From JAXLYE01 sp046351595 (lineage in GTDB: Bacteria; Myxococcota_A; Polyangia; Palsa-1104; JAEUJZ01), in assembly GCA_046351595.1 (NCBI GenBank), contig JAXLYE010000001.1:1302001-1366000 (forward strand): a stretch of DNA of 64,000 nucleotides. Direction: 5' to 3'. This document shows, in pieces, positions 1 to 12,182 of this stretch (positions within the stretch are counted from its first letter, which is position 1; every line of letters starts with the position of its first letter). Under the pieces are notes generated by a model. It did not search any database, was not told the DNA's origin, and saw nothing but the letters and a program-made list of their open reading frames with translations. A program made the position numbers and the translations under genes.

Positions 1-283
1 GGTCCTTGCCGCGGTAGAGCTGCTTGACGACGAGCCCCAGGTGACGGACCAGGCTGTCGAGAGCGGCGTCGGCCGCGTCCAGGTCGGCCTCGGCGTCCTC
101 GACCGCGTCGCTGAGCCGGGCCTCGGCCTGCAGCGCCGTATCGAGGTTCTTCTGTTCGGCTTCGAACAGGGCCAGCCAGCTCTTGCCCCACGAGCGCGTG
201 CGCAGCCGCGCGATCGTGAAGCGGACGTGCCGCCGCAAGAGAGTGAGAGACATGTTGCTGTCGAGGGAAGGCGCAGTGGTCAT
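1..283 (-). CDS. Partial hypothetical protein, predicted coiled coil
   Basis: An open frame enters from the left edge and begins at an ATG at 283, preceded by AAGGA at about 8 nt spacing, so only the first 94 codons are visible. The N-terminus is followed by a basic stretch (RRHVRFTIARLRTRSWGKSW). From about residue 35 it is a helix rich in Ala, Glu and Asp with heptad-like Leu spacing, consistent with a coiled coil. A second in-frame ATG lies at 253. No signal peptide or membrane segment is seen. I do not recognise the family and cannot assign a function. Confidence 0.6.
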   Translation of the reverse strand, partial: MTTAPSLDSNMSLTLLRRHVRFTIARLRTRSWGKSWLALFEAEQKNLDTALQAEARLSDAVEDAEADLDAADAALDSLVRHLGLVVKQLYRGKD

Positions 284-417
284 CTGGGATCCTTGTAAAT
301 GTGCAAAATCGCACGGCAACCGACATAAGTCGTCCGGCCATCCGCGCAAGGGGCTGCTGGGCTGTCTGCTGCACAATCGGACCCATAAAGGCAGCCCGGC
401 CGGGCCGCGGCGCCGGC

Positions 418-1497
418 TCAGCGGCGGGGGGCGGCGGCCTTTACGGGAGCGGGGGCGGGCGGGGTCGCGGCGGGCGTCGTCGCTGCGGGCGTCGCGGCGG
501 CGAGCGCGGCCTGGCGGCGCCACTCCGCGGGCAGGCCGAGCTCCAGAAAGACGGCGAAGCGGTAGCCGAGGTAGCGCGCCTCGAGCTTCTGCTTGATGCG
601 CGCGAGCGCCTGCTCGGCCGCGGCGTCGAGCGTGTCGCCGCTGCCCGTGACCGGCGGCCGCGGCTTCTCGGCGGCGACCGCGGCGATGACGTCCTTGAGG
701 TAGGCGGCCTCCTGCCGTAAGAGCCGCTCGTCCCCGCTCGGCCCGCGGCCGGGGTGCACGAAGTCCGGCTGCAGCGCCTGTAGCTCCTCCAGGCGCTTGA
801 GCCACTCGTCGGTCTTGCCGATCTCGAGCCAGCTGTGCGCCGAGCTGGCCACCAGGTCGCCGACGAACAGGTGCTTCTCCCACTCGAGCGCGACGTGCGC
901 CTCGCTGCAGCCGGCGCCGAGCACGTGCAGCTTGATCTTGATCCCCGCGGCCTCGAGCTCGGTGGTCTTGTCGCCGAAGCTGTCGGGCAGCGTCACCTCG
1001 GCCGGGTAGTCGGGCTGGTAGCGCTCGAAGAAGGCCTTCTTGCGCTTGTCGTGCACGGCCGGGATGAGCGCCCGCACCTGCGCCGAGGTGATCACGCGGA
1101 TGCCGCGCTTCTTGAGCACCGCGGTGCCGTTGAACTTGTCGGGGTTGGCGTGCAGGACGACGGCCAGCACCACCTTCTTGCCGGTGGCCTGCTCGACCCA
1201 GGCCAGCATCTCGGCCGTCGCCGACGGCAAGAACTGGGTGTCGATGAGGACAAGCCCCTTGGGCCCCTCGATCCAGTAGGTCGTCGTCGAGAAGCCCCAG
1301 GTCGAGGAGACGTAGGTGCCGACGCGGCTGTCGCCGTAGAACTCGTCGGGGTGGACAAGCGTCACCACCGCGCCGGGCGGCGTGCGCCCCGCTCCCGGCG
1401 CGGCGGCGGCGACGCCCGCGAGGGCGAGGACCAGCGGCAGCACGAGCGAGCGGGGATTGAGCGAGCGGCGGGAGCGGGAGCGGGACGTGGCGGTCAT
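418..1497 (-). CDS. Exported metallo-beta-lactamase-fold protein with altered metal ligands
   Basis: The protein has a hydrophobic signal peptide (about residues 17-33), then an MBL-fold domain. The family motif HxHxDH appears as H116-A-N118-P-D120-K121, so two of the usual zinc ligands are Asn and Lys. Later ligand positions look kept: H201 in the G-C-S-E-A-H stretch, D214 in LFVGDLV, and H248 in VHPGRGP. It is therefore either a variant metal enzyme or a catalytically dead member. The C-terminus is Ala/Thr/Pro-rich. The ATG at 1497 was chosen; a GTG at 1533 would add 12 residues ahead of the signal peptide. It lies 42 bp past the permease gene and probably ends that operon. Confidence 0.8.
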   Translation of the reverse strand: MTATSRSRSRRSLNPRSLVLPLVLALAGVAAAAPGAGRTPPGAVVTLVHPDEFYGDSRVGTYVSSTWGFSTTTYWIEGPKGLVLIDTQFLPSATAEMLAWVEQATGKKVVLAVVLHANPDKFNGTAVLKKRGIRVITSAQVRALIPAVHDKRKKAFFERYQPDYPAEVTLPDSFGDKTTELEAAGIKIKLHVLGAGCSEAHVALEWEKHLFVGDLVASSAHSWLEIGKTDEWLKRLEELQALQPDFVHPGRGPSGDERLLRQEAAYLKDVIAAVAAEKPRPPVTGSGDTLDAAAEQALARIKQKLEARYLGYRFAVFLELGLPAEWRRQAALAAATPAATTPAATPPAPAPVKAAAPRR

Positions 1498-1575
1498 GGC
1501 GTGCACACTACGACCGCGACAGCCGGCTGTCACGCCCGCCGCGCCGCGCTCACGCGACGGAGCAGGCCGGGGCGG

Positions 1576-2730
1576 TCAGGCCCGCTGCGGCGCGTCGCGC
1601 TGCGCCACCGAGGCGTCGTAGGCGCGGCGTGTGGCGATGCAGAGCGCGAACAGGAGCGGGCCCAGCACCGCGCCGGCCAGGCCGAAGGTGGCGATGCCGC
1701 CGAGCAGCGCCACGAAGATCCAGAAGAAGCCGAGCTCGACCTGGCCCTTCATGAACAGCGGGCGCAGCAGGTTGTCGACGGTGCCGACCACGACCGCGAC
1801 CACCGCCATGCCCAGCGCCGCGGCGATCCGCCCCTGGGACAGCAGGTAGGCCGCCGCGCCCAGCGTCACCACCGTCGTGCCGATGACCGGGACGAACGAC
1901 AGGAAGAACGACAGCACGCCCCAGATGAAGAAGCGCGGCACGCGGAACGAAGCCAGCGCCACCATGCAGATCAGCGCCTGCACCGCCGAGACCAGCAGGT
2001 TTGCGACGATCAGGCCGCGCAGCACGCCCGCGGTCACCTGCCCCATGAGCTCGCGCTCGCGCGGCCACGGGATGAGCATCGGCAGCGTCTGGCTGCGCAG
2101 GGACTTGCCCTCGACCGCGAAGACCAGCCACGCCGCCAGCGCCAGCACCGCGTTGAACAGCGCCCGCGGCGTCGACGACAGCACCGCCGAGAGGTGGCCG
2201 AGCGCGGTGCTGCCCGCGGCGATGACCGCCTGGCGCAGCCGCGGCCCCAGGCCGAGCAGCGGATCGTGGATATCGACCTGGATGCCGGCCGCCGCCAGCT
2301 TCGGGCCGAGCCACGCGGTCACGCTCTCCAGGCGGCCGGTCGGGACCAGGTCGCTGCGGTGATCACCGACCAGGCTGAGGACCTCGCGGATCGCGGTGTA
2401 GATCGCCAGCCCCACCGGGATGACGAACGCCAGGACGACCAGCGTCTCGAACCCCGCGGCCAGCGCCCAGCGCCCGAGCGGCCGCTTGACCTTGAGCTTC
2501 ACCTCGGCCCAGCGCAGCGGCCCCTCGGACACGAAGCCCAGCACCAGCCCGACCCCGAGCGGCACCAGCAGCGGGTAGACCGCGACGACCGAGAGCACGA
2601 GGCACAAGAGGTGGAACCGCCGCTGGCGGCGGATGCTGACCTCGTCGGTCGGCGGCGCCACCGGCGTGACCGGCGGGATGGGCTCGGGATCGGCGTGGGG
2701 CCTTACGGGCGGCGGCACCGGGGTCGTCAT
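1576..2730 (-). CDS. AI-2E family (PerM/UPF0118) permease
   Basis: A 384-residue membrane protein with a Pro-rich cytoplasmic N-terminus (about residues 1-35) and roughly eight hydrophobic segments, paired near residues 40-80 and crowded from about 215 to 370. This layout and the length match the AI-2E/PerM family, whose members export small molecules or ions; the substrate cannot be read from sequence. It starts 6 bp after the FAD-subunit gene, so it is very likely co-transcribed with the molybdenum hydroxylase genes. A role in moving a substrate or product of that enzyme is inference only. Confidence 0.85.
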   Translation of the reverse strand: MTTPVPPPVRPHADPEPIPPVTPVAPPTDEVSIRRQRRFHLLCLVLSVVAVYPLLVPLGVGLVLGFVSEGPLRWAEVKLKVKRPLGRWALAAGFETLVVLAFVIPVGLAIYTAIREVLSLVGDHRSDLVPTGRLESVTAWLGPKLAAAGIQVDIHDPLLGLGPRLRQAVIAAGSTALGHLSAVLSSTPRALFNAVLALAAWLVFAVEGKSLRSQTLPMLIPWPRERELMGQVTAGVLRGLIVANLLVSAVQALICMVALASFRVPRFFIWGVLSFFLSFVPVIGTTVVTLGAAAYLLSQGRIAAALGMAVVAVVVGTVDNLLRPLFMKGQVELGFFWIFVALLGGIATFGLAGAVLGPLLFALCIATRRAYDASVAQRDAPQRA

Positions 2731-2736
2731 CAGACC

Positions 2737-3731
<995 letters not shown>

Positions 3732-3735
<4 letters not shown>

Positions 3736-4246
3736 GGCGCACCGCCCTCGCCGCCGCGCGCACCGCCCTCGCTGCCTCTGGCCGGCGCGCCCGAGCGGCC
3801 GAGCTGGCAGGCGCGGACCACGGACTCGAAGATCTTCGTATAGCCGGTGCAGCGACAGAGGTTGCCGGCGAGCGCCTCGCGGATCTCGAGCTGCGTCGGC
3901 TCGGGCCGCTCACATAGGAGCGCCTCGGCGGCGAGGATCATGCCCGGCGTGCAGATGCCGCACTGGGCGCCGCCGCACTCGATGAACGCCTGCTGGACGC
4001 GGTCGAGCGTGCCGTCGCTCGCGGCCACGCCCTCGATGGTCTTTATCTCGCGGCCCTGCGCCTGCAGCGCCGGCACCAGGCAGCTGCACACCAGCTTGCC
4101 GTCGAGCATCACCGCGCAGGCGCCGCACTCGCCCTCGCCGCAGCCCTCCTTGGTGCCGCACAGCCTGAGGTCCTCGCGCAGCACGTCGAGCAGCCGCGCC
4201 ATGGGGTGGACATCGACGGTGGTCTCGCGACCGTTCACGCGCAGCC

Positions 4247-4256
<10 letters not shown>
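3732..4256 (-). CDS. Xanthine dehydrogenase family (2Fe-2S)-binding (small) subunit
   Basis: The protein has the two iron-sulfur modules of this family. The plant-type ferredoxin site reads C-G-T-K-E-G-C-G-E-G-E-C-G-A-C near residues 33-47, with a further Cys near 59. The C-terminal helical site has C-G-I-C near residue 98 and C-R-C about 32 residues later. It passes electrons from the molybdenum centre to FAD. About 25 Gly/Ala/Ser-rich residues follow the conserved domain. The start overlaps the large-subunit stop by 10 bp and the stop overlaps the medium-subunit ATG by 4 bp, so the three genes are translationally linked. Confidence 0.93.
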
Positions 4257-6697
<2,441 letters not shown>

Positions 6698-6825
6698 GGG
6701 TGCACTGTTAGGCTGTCGCCTCGCCGCTGTCAACGACGAGAAATCGCGCGCAGCCCGCGCCGACCACGGGCCCGGCGGCACCGCTTGGATGTGACCCGGA
6801 CAGAACCAGCTGTGAGGACCCTGTA

Positions 6826-7779
6826 ATGAGCAGCAAGATCCCAAAGCACCTGCCAAAGCTCGTGAGCGGCGGCCTGGCCGTCGCCTGGCTCCTCCTCGAC
6901 GGCGGGGCGGCGCTCGCGCAGGCCAACCCGAAGTTTGAGTACGTGAAGAAGGCGGACGCCGACAAGGCGCAGTGGAAGGCCTCGGCCTCGGCCGGCGCGC
7001 TCCTGGCGACCGGCAACGCCAACTCGTTCATCGTCAACGGCAGCGGCAGCATCGCCCGCGTCGATCCCAAGAACAAGCTCGCGCTCGACGTCGCCGGCGC
7101 CTTCGGCCAGTCGACGACCACGACCTTCACCGACAAGAACGGCGACGGCCTGCTCGGCGGCGAGGACGAGCTCGGGAACGAAACCAAGACGACGACGCAG
7201 CTGTGGAGCGTCAAGCTGCGCTACGACCGCTTCTTCTCGCCGAACAACGTCGGCTACCTCTCGACGATGGTCGGCAGCAACGAGCTCGCCGGCAAGCGCC
7301 TGCTCGGCAACGTCCAGGTCGGCTACGCGCGCCAGCTCTATCACAGCGACCGCAACGAGCTGTTCCTCGAGGCCGGCTACGACTTCTCCTACGAGTTCTA
7401 TAAAGAGGACAGCACCCCCGACTCCCTGACCATCCACTCGCTGCGCCTGTTCTTCGGCCACAACCTGAAGCTGACGCCCGACACCGGGCTGTTCACCGGC
7501 ATCGAGGGGCTGTTCAACGTCGCGCCCATCAACCCGCCCGGCTTCGACAAGGGCACCGTCGGTCCGTTCGAGGACACGCGCATCAACTTCAAGACCGCGC
7601 TGAACACCAAGCTGTACAAGAGCCTGAGCTTCCGGTTCTCGTTCACCGCGCTGTTCGACAACATCCCGGCGCCGCGGCCGCTGCCCGCCGATCTCAAGCT
7701 CGTCGATCCGAACCACCCGCCGCTGGCGCAGAAGCTGGACACCCTGTCCGAGGCTGCGCTCGTCGTCACCTTCCTGTGA
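6826..7779 (+). CDS. DUF481-type outer-membrane protein
   Basis: A 317-residue exported protein with a signal peptide ending at about residue 31 (AALAQA). The rest has alternating polar and hydrophobic strands typical of the DUF481/YdiY beta-barrel group: a GALLATGNANS strand near residue 58, later LGNVQVGYARQLY and AGYDFSYEFY strands, and a C-terminal strand ending VVTFL. GAGGA lies 7 nt before the ATG. It is transcribed away from the molybdenum hydroxylase operon, so 6698-6825 must hold both promoters. The role is unknown. The next gene is also an outer-membrane barrel and begins within 10 bp, suggesting an operon. Confidence 0.8.
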   Translation: MSSKIPKHLPKLVSGGLAVAWLLLDGGAALAQANPKFEYVKKADADKAQWKASASAGALLATGNANSFIVNGSGSIARVDPKNKLALDVAGAFGQSTTTTFTDKNGDGLLGGEDELGNETKTTTQLWSVKLRYDRFFSPNNVGYLSTMVGSNELAGKRLLGNVQVGYARQLYHSDRNELFLEAGYDFSYEFYKEDSTPDSLTIHSLRLFFGHNLKLTPDTGLFTGIEGLFNVAPINPPGFDKGTVGPFEDTRINFKTALNTKLYKSLSFRFSFTALFDNIPAPRPLPADLKLVDPNHPPLAQKLDTLSEAALVVTFL

Positions 7780-7787
7780 GGTCGGCC

Positions 7788-9071
7788 ATGCACCCCGCGA
7801 ACAACCAGGAACGGAACGGCCAGGCCAAGACCCTCTCCCCCTCCATGACCTCTGCAACGATGCCTGTGGCGATCTGCAACGAACCCCAGTCAACGATCTC
7901 GACTTCGACCGCGAGCCCGACGAGGGCGCGGGCCCGGCGGCGCAGCGCGCGCCTCTTGGCCCCGCTCCTGCTCGGCGGCGCCCTGCTGCTCGGCAGCGGC
8001 ACCGCGGACGCCAGCCCCGACTACGAGCTCGGGATCATGCTCGGCGCGCAGCTGTGGAACCCCGACCACGGGCTCGGCTACGTCGACCCGCAGAGCCGGC
8101 TGCTGCACGGCGTCGACTTCGGCGTCCGCCTCGGCCTGGGGCTGCACCCGCGCTTCACGCTCGAGGGCGAGCTCGCGATCCTGCCGACCGAGACCAGCGG
8201 CGATCCGACCTCGAAGGTGACGGCCATCGGCTACCGCCTGCACGGGCTCGTGCACATCCTGACCGGGCGCGTCCGGCCCTACCTGCTGGTCGGCGCCGGC
8301 GGCCTCAGCTCGACGAGCTCGAACCCGGTCCTCAGCACGCCCGAGACCACCTACACCGTCGACGGCGGCCTCGGCCTCAAGGTCGATGTGCGGCCGCACT
8401 GGGGCCTGCGCCTGGAGGGCAAGGTCCTGCTCATGCCGGGCAACCCGACGGCGGCGGCGATCGTGCCGAGCGGCGACGTCACGCTCGGGCTGTACGGCCG
8501 CTTCGGCGCCACCAAGCCGACGCCGCCGCCGCTGCCGCCCGAGGGCGACGCCGACGGCGACGGCATCACCAACGCCGCCGACGCCTGCCCCGAGCAGGCC
8601 GGCCCGCCCGCCGCGAAGGGCTGCGCGGTGGCGCCCGGGGACGCCGACGGCGACGGCATCGCCGACGCGGCCGACAAGTGCCCGCTGCAGGCCGAGGTCA
8701 AGAACGAGTGGCAGGACGACGACGGCTGCCCCGACACGGCGCCGCCGCCGGCCCTGCGCGGGGTCCTCGGGCCACTCGCGGGCGTCGGCTTCGCCGGCGA
8801 CTCGGCCGAGCTCACCCCGGCCTCGTACCCGGCGCTGGATCGTGTGATCCAGGCGCTGCTCGCGAGCCCCGGCAGCCAGGTCGAGATCAGCGCCGCCCCG
8901 GGCAGCGCCGGTCCGGCCCGCGAGCTCCTGCAGAAGCGCGCCGACGCGGTGAAGGCCTACCTCGTGGCCAAGGGCGTCGAGCCCTCGCGCCTGGCCAGCA
9001 AGGCCGCCGAGGCGGGCCCGGTCACGCAGGCGCCGCACGAGCCGGTCATCGAGCTGCGCCTCTTGCCCTGA
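7788..9071 (+). CDS. OmpA-like protein: beta barrel, calcium-type repeats, degenerate OmpA domain
   Basis: The N-terminus is long and basic, then a signal sequence ends near residue 75. Residues about 78-255 alternate as an eight-strand-like barrel. Next come two thrombospondin type-3-like repeats rich in Asp (DADGDGITNAADACP and DADGDGIADAADKCP), expected to bind calcium. The last 100 residues resemble an OmpA peptidoglycan-binding domain in spacing (FAGDSAELTPASYPALD, then RADAVKAYLVAKGV), but the usual Asp and Arg contacts are not clear. The start is uncertain: GTG at 7776 and ATGs at 7788 and 7845 are possible; none has a strong Shine-Dalgarno. Confidence 0.75.
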   Translation: MHPANNQERNGQAKTLSPSMTSATMPVAICNEPQSTISTSTASPTRARARRRSARLLAPLLLGGALLLGSGTADASPDYELGIMLGAQLWNPDHGLGYVDPQSRLLHGVDFGVRLGLGLHPRFTLEGELAILPTETSGDPTSKVTAIGYRLHGLVHILTGRVRPYLLVGAGGLSSTSSNPVLSTPETTYTVDGGLGLKVDVRPHWGLRLEGKVLLMPGNPTAAAIVPSGDVTLGLYGRFGATKPTPPPLPPEGDADGDGITNAADACPEQAGPPAAKGCAVAPGDADGDGIADAADKCPLQAEVKNEWQDDDGCPDTAPPPALRGVLGPLAGVGFAGDSAELTPASYPALDRVIQALLASPGSQVEISAAPGSAGPARELLQKRADAVKAYLVAKGVEPSRLASKAAEAGPVTQAPHEPVIELRLLP

Positions 9072-9083
9072 GCCGGTGCCGCC

Positions 9084-10664
9084 ATGCCCGCACGAACCTG
9101 GCACGAGGCGGTCCGGGACCGGCGCCCGGGCCGGCGCCTGCGGGCGGGCGGGCCCGGGCGGCGGGCGCTGCTCGTCGCGATCGCCGGGGTCGCCGGGGTC
9201 GCCGGGGTCGCCGGGATCTGGGGCGCGGGCTGCGGGCTCTCGGCGGGCACCGCGGACTGCCTCAGCGATCCGTCGCTGTGCCCGCGCGGCACCGAGTGTG
9301 ACCCCGACAGCCGCCAGTGCCGGCCGCTCGGCAGCATGTCGTGCAGCGAGTCCGCGGGCTGCCCGCTGCCCGAGAAGCCGATCTGCAGCGCTGGCCGCTG
9401 CGTGGCCTGCGACGCGCTGTCGGACCCCGAGCAGGGCGACGCCGCCTGCCAGGCGCGCGGCGAGAAGAACAGCCAGGGCTGCATCCGCAGCGGCGCGCGC
9501 AAGGGCCGCTGCGGCGCCTGCCGGGTGAGCGCCCACTGCAGCGACGCTGCTCGACCGGTCTGCGACCCCTCGACGTTCAGCTGCCGGCCGTGCCAGCGCC
9601 ACGCCGAGTGCCCGGCCTCGCTGGTCTGCAACCTGGGCGGCGGGCTGCTCGGCGCCGCCGAGGACGAGGCGCCCGAGGGCCACTGCGTGCCGGCGGCAAA
9701 GACCGTCCTCGTCGACGGCGACCGCTGCGTGCGCGGCGACCCGGCGAGCGACGGCTCCAGCGAGCGGCCGTTCTGCGATCCGCAGTCCGCGCTCGGCAAG
9801 GGCGCGATCCTCGTCGTCAGGCCGCGCGCCGTCGGCAGCTACCCGGCGCTCGCGCTGAGCGGCGGCCGGCGCGCGGTGCTGGTCGGCCCCGGGCGCGAGA
9901 TCGGCCAGGCGCCGCACCTCGCCGGCGTCAGCGCGAGCGGCGACGGCACCGAGCTCGTGGTCAGCGACCTCCGGCTGCGCGGCGACACCGCGGCCGCTGT
10001 GTGCAGCGGCGGCGCCAGCCTGGCGCTTCTGCGCTCGCTCGCCAGCGACAGCCCGACCGGCGTCGACGCCACCGGCTGCGGCCGGCTGACGATCGAGGGC
10101 AGCGAGGTCCGCGCGAGCCGCGGCACCGGCCTGCGCATCGGCCCGGGCGCGCGCAGCTACCGCGTCGTCAACGCGCTCGTCCGCGACAACGGCACCACGC
10201 AGCTCGGCGCCGTCGGCGTGTACCTGGCCAGCAGCGCCAGCGGCAGCTTCGCCTTCAACACCCTGCTCGGCAACGGCCCGCAGGGGGCGCTGGCGGCCAT
10301 GGCCAGCGACGGCGGCGGCGTGACCTGCGAGGCCGGCGGCGCGCCCCGCGCGGTCACCGACTCGATCGTCGTGCAGAACAGCCGCGGCCCGAGCGCGGCC
10401 GGCACCCAGTTCGCCGGGCCGTGCGTGGTCCAGCGCGTGGTCGTCGGCATCGACGCGGTCTCGACCTTCCCGCCCAACACCGCGGTGCTGCGCATCCTGC
10501 CCGACCTCGACCAGAGCCTGCGCCTGCTCAACACGCCCAACAACCGCATGTACGTCGTCGACAAGGGCCAGGCCGACGCGGTGCAGCCGCTGCGCGTCGA
10601 CCACTTCGGCGGCGAGCGGCCCAAGGGCGCCGGCTACGACCTCGGCGCGCACGAGCTGCGGTGA
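9084..10664 (+). CDS. Cys-rich exported (lipo)protein with C-terminal beta-helix-like region
   Basis: A hydrophobic segment made of repeated V-A-G triplets ends in GAGC near residue 52, a plausible lipobox. Residues about 55-210 contain more than 20 Cys in short modules of the C-x(5-9)-C kind seen in myxobacterial surface proteins. Residues about 220-500 are rich in short beta strands with G-x-D/S turns and read like a right-handed parallel beta helix (for example SGASLALLRSLASDSPTGV). The end, GYDLGAHEL, is a common terminus of choice-of-anchor proteins. The function is unknown; surface binding or adhesion is a guess. It follows the OmpA-like gene by 12 bp. Confidence 0.7.
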   Translation: MPARTWHEAVRDRRPGRRLRAGGPGRRALLVAIAGVAGVAGVAGIWGAGCGLSAGTADCLSDPSLCPRGTECDPDSRQCRPLGSMSCSESAGCPLPEKPICSAGRCVACDALSDPEQGDAACQARGEKNSQGCIRSGARKGRCGACRVSAHCSDAARPVCDPSTFSCRPCQRHAECPASLVCNLGGGLLGAAEDEAPEGHCVPAAKTVLVDGDRCVRGDPASDGSSERPFCDPQSALGKGAILVVRPRAVGSYPALALSGGRRAVLVGPGREIGQAPHLAGVSASGDGTELVVSDLRLRGDTAAAVCSGGASLALLRSLASDSPTGVDATGCGRLTIEGSEVRASRGTGLRIGPGARSYRVVNALVRDNGTTQLGAVGVYLASSASGSFAFNTLLGNGPQGALAAMASDGGGVTCEAGGAPRAVTDSIVVQNSRGPSAAGTQFAGPCVVQRVVVGIDAVSTFPPNTAVLRILPDLDQSLRLLNTPNNRMYVVDKGQADAVQPLRVDHFGGERPKGAGYDLGAHELR

Positions 10665-10687
10665 GCGCGCGGCCCCTGCCCTCTCCG

Positions 10688-12142
10688 ATGGATGCCCCGA
10701 CGCTCGCGCCGGTGCATCAGCTGCTCGACCGGCTGCGGCGCGGGCCGGCGCTCGGCGGCGCCATCACGCTGCTGCCGCGGCACCGCCCGCTCGACGAGTG
10801 GCAGCGGCACATCGGCCGGCGGCTGGGCTGGGGCGTGCGCTTGCTGGAGCTGCGCGACGACCTGTTCCCGGATCCGCTGCTCGCGGCGCTGCTGGCCTGC
10901 GCCCCGCCCGAGCAGCTGCTGCTGAGCGCGCGGCGGCGGCGCTCGCCCGCGGAGCTCGTGGCGCTCGGGCAGCTGGCGCGGTGCGCGGCGCGGCTCGACT
11001 GGCCGCTGGAGCTCGGGCCCTGCCCGGCCGCGCTCGACGGGAGCCGGATCGCTTCGCTGCACGCGCGCGGGCCCGGCGAGCCGCTGGCGGAAGCGGGCGC
11101 ACGCCTCGTGGCCGCGGGCGCCGGCGCGCAGCTGCTCAAGCTGGCGGTGCCGGTGTATACGCTGCGCGAGCTCGTCGAGGGGCACGCCTGGGCCGCGGCC
11201 GAGCCCGGGCGGCGCGTCTTCTTGCCGTCGTCGCCGCCAGGTGCGCCCGGCCTGGCCGGCCGCTGGGCCTGGTACCGGCTGTGGCGCGGCGACGGGCAGG
11301 CGCTGAACTTCGTGCGCGAGCGGCCCGGCTGCGGGACCGCGCCGAGCCCGGATCAGCCGTCGCTGCTGGAGTGGCTGGAGCGCCGCGACTTCGCGACCAC
11401 GGCCGCGGGCGGGCCGGAGTTCGCCGCGATCCTCGGCGACCCGGTGGCGCACAGCCTGACGCCGCGTGAGCAGGGGCCGTTCTTCCGGGCCCGCGGCTGG
11501 CCGGTGCTGCGCATCCGCCTGCTCGACGAAGACTTGCAGAGCTGCGACGCCTTCGCCAAGCTGCGGCGGCTGGGGCTGCGCGCGGCCGCGGTGACCGCGC
11601 CGTGGAAGCGCGAGGCGCGGCGCTGGCTGGCCGAGCACGGCGGCACCTTCACCGCCCCGCCGGGCTCGGGCGACAGCGACTCGTGCAATACGCTCGGCTT
11701 CACACCGGACGGCCGCGCGCACGGCACCAGCACCGACGGCGAGGGCCTGGCCGCGGCGTGGCACGAGGCGCGTCTTCAGTGCGGCCTCGACGAGGGCGCC
11801 GAGGTGGCGCTGTGGGGCGGCGGCGGCACGCTGTCGCTCCTGCGCGCGGCCTTCCCGCAGGCGCGCTCGTACGCGGCCCGCAGCGGCGCGCCTCGCGACG
11901 GTGACCGCGCAGCGCCCGCGCCCGCCGCCGTGATATGGGCCGTGGGCCGCAGCCGCCAGGCCGGCTGCACGTGGCCACCGAGCGCGTGGCGACCGCGGCT
12001 CGTGCTCGATCTGAACTACGCGGACGACTCGCCGGGGCAGGAGTATGCGGCGCGGATCGGGGCGCGCTACGTCTCGGGCCTGACGTTCTTTCGCGCGCAG
12101 GCCGCGGCGCAGCGACGGTTCTGGTCCGGGCTCGGCCTGTAG
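10688..12142 (+). CDS. aroDE: Bifunctional 3-dehydroquinate dehydratase/shikimate dehydrogenase (AroDE-type fusion)
   Basis: The protein joins two shikimate-pathway steps. Residues 1-220 are a divergent type I dehydroquinase: LLELRDDL near residue 53, H125 in ASLHARG (general base) and K151 in LLKLAVPV (Schiff-base Lys). Residues 245-484 are a shikimate dehydrogenase: AILGDPVAHSLTP, AAAVTAPWK with the catalytic Lys, STDGEG with the catalytic Asp, a Gly-rich NADP loop WGGGGTLSL, and the C-terminal FFRAQAAAQRRFW helix. The linker of about 25 residues is short. A GTG at 10661 overlaps the previous stop by 4 bp and is an alternative start. Such fusions are known from plants and Chlamydia; here the first half has drifted more. 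Confidence 0.82.
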   Translation: MDAPTLAPVHQLLDRLRRGPALGGAITLLPRHRPLDEWQRHIGRRLGWGVRLLELRDDLFPDPLLAALLACAPPEQLLLSARRRRSPAELVALGQLARCAARLDWPLELGPCPAALDGSRIASLHARGPGEPLAEAGARLVAAGAGAQLLKLAVPVYTLRELVEGHAWAAAEPGRRVFLPSSPPGAPGLAGRWAWYRLWRGDGQALNFVRERPGCGTAPSPDQPSLLEWLERRDFATTAAGGPEFAAILGDPVAHSLTPREQGPFFRARGWPVLRIRLLDEDLQSCDAFAKLRRLGLRAAAVTAPWKREARRWLAEHGGTFTAPPGSGDSDSCNTLGFTPDGRAHGTSTDGEGLAAAWHEARLQCGLDEGAEVALWGGGGTLSLLRAAFPQARSYAARSGAPRDGDRAAPAPAAVIWAVGRSRQAGCTWPPSAWRPRLVLDLNYADDSPGQEYAARIGARYVSGLTFFRAQAAAQRRFWSGLGL

Positions 12143-12150
12143 CCCGCGGC

Positions 12151-12179
12151 GCGCGACCGGCCGGTGCGCCCGAACGGGC
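12151..12179. terminator. Inverted repeats between convergent genes
   Basis: Between the stops of aroDE (12142) and the opposite lipoprotein gene (12183) lie the palindrome ACCGGCCGGT (12156-12165), flanked by GCGC on both sides, and GCCCGAACGGGC (12168-12179). The position suits a bidirectional terminator, but neither side has a T run, so Rho-independent activity is uncertain. Confidence 0.35.
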
Positions 12180-12182
12180 CTG

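Noticed and set aside
6698..6856. Upstream extension of the molybdenum hydroxylase large subunit
   Set aside because: It would overlap the divergent DUF481 gene start and promoter and lacks family similarity.
7890..10652. 920-residue frame on the minus strand opposite three exported proteins
   Set aside because: It is a shadow of the plus-strand genes, with no motif and an Ala/Arg/Val-rich composition.
9317..10660. Long open frame that would extend the AroDE protein upstream by more than 440 residues
   Set aside because: It is Arg/Pro/Ala-rich, overlaps the better-supported Cys-rich protein in another frame, and has no recognisable motif; it is a shadow of GC-rich coding DNA.
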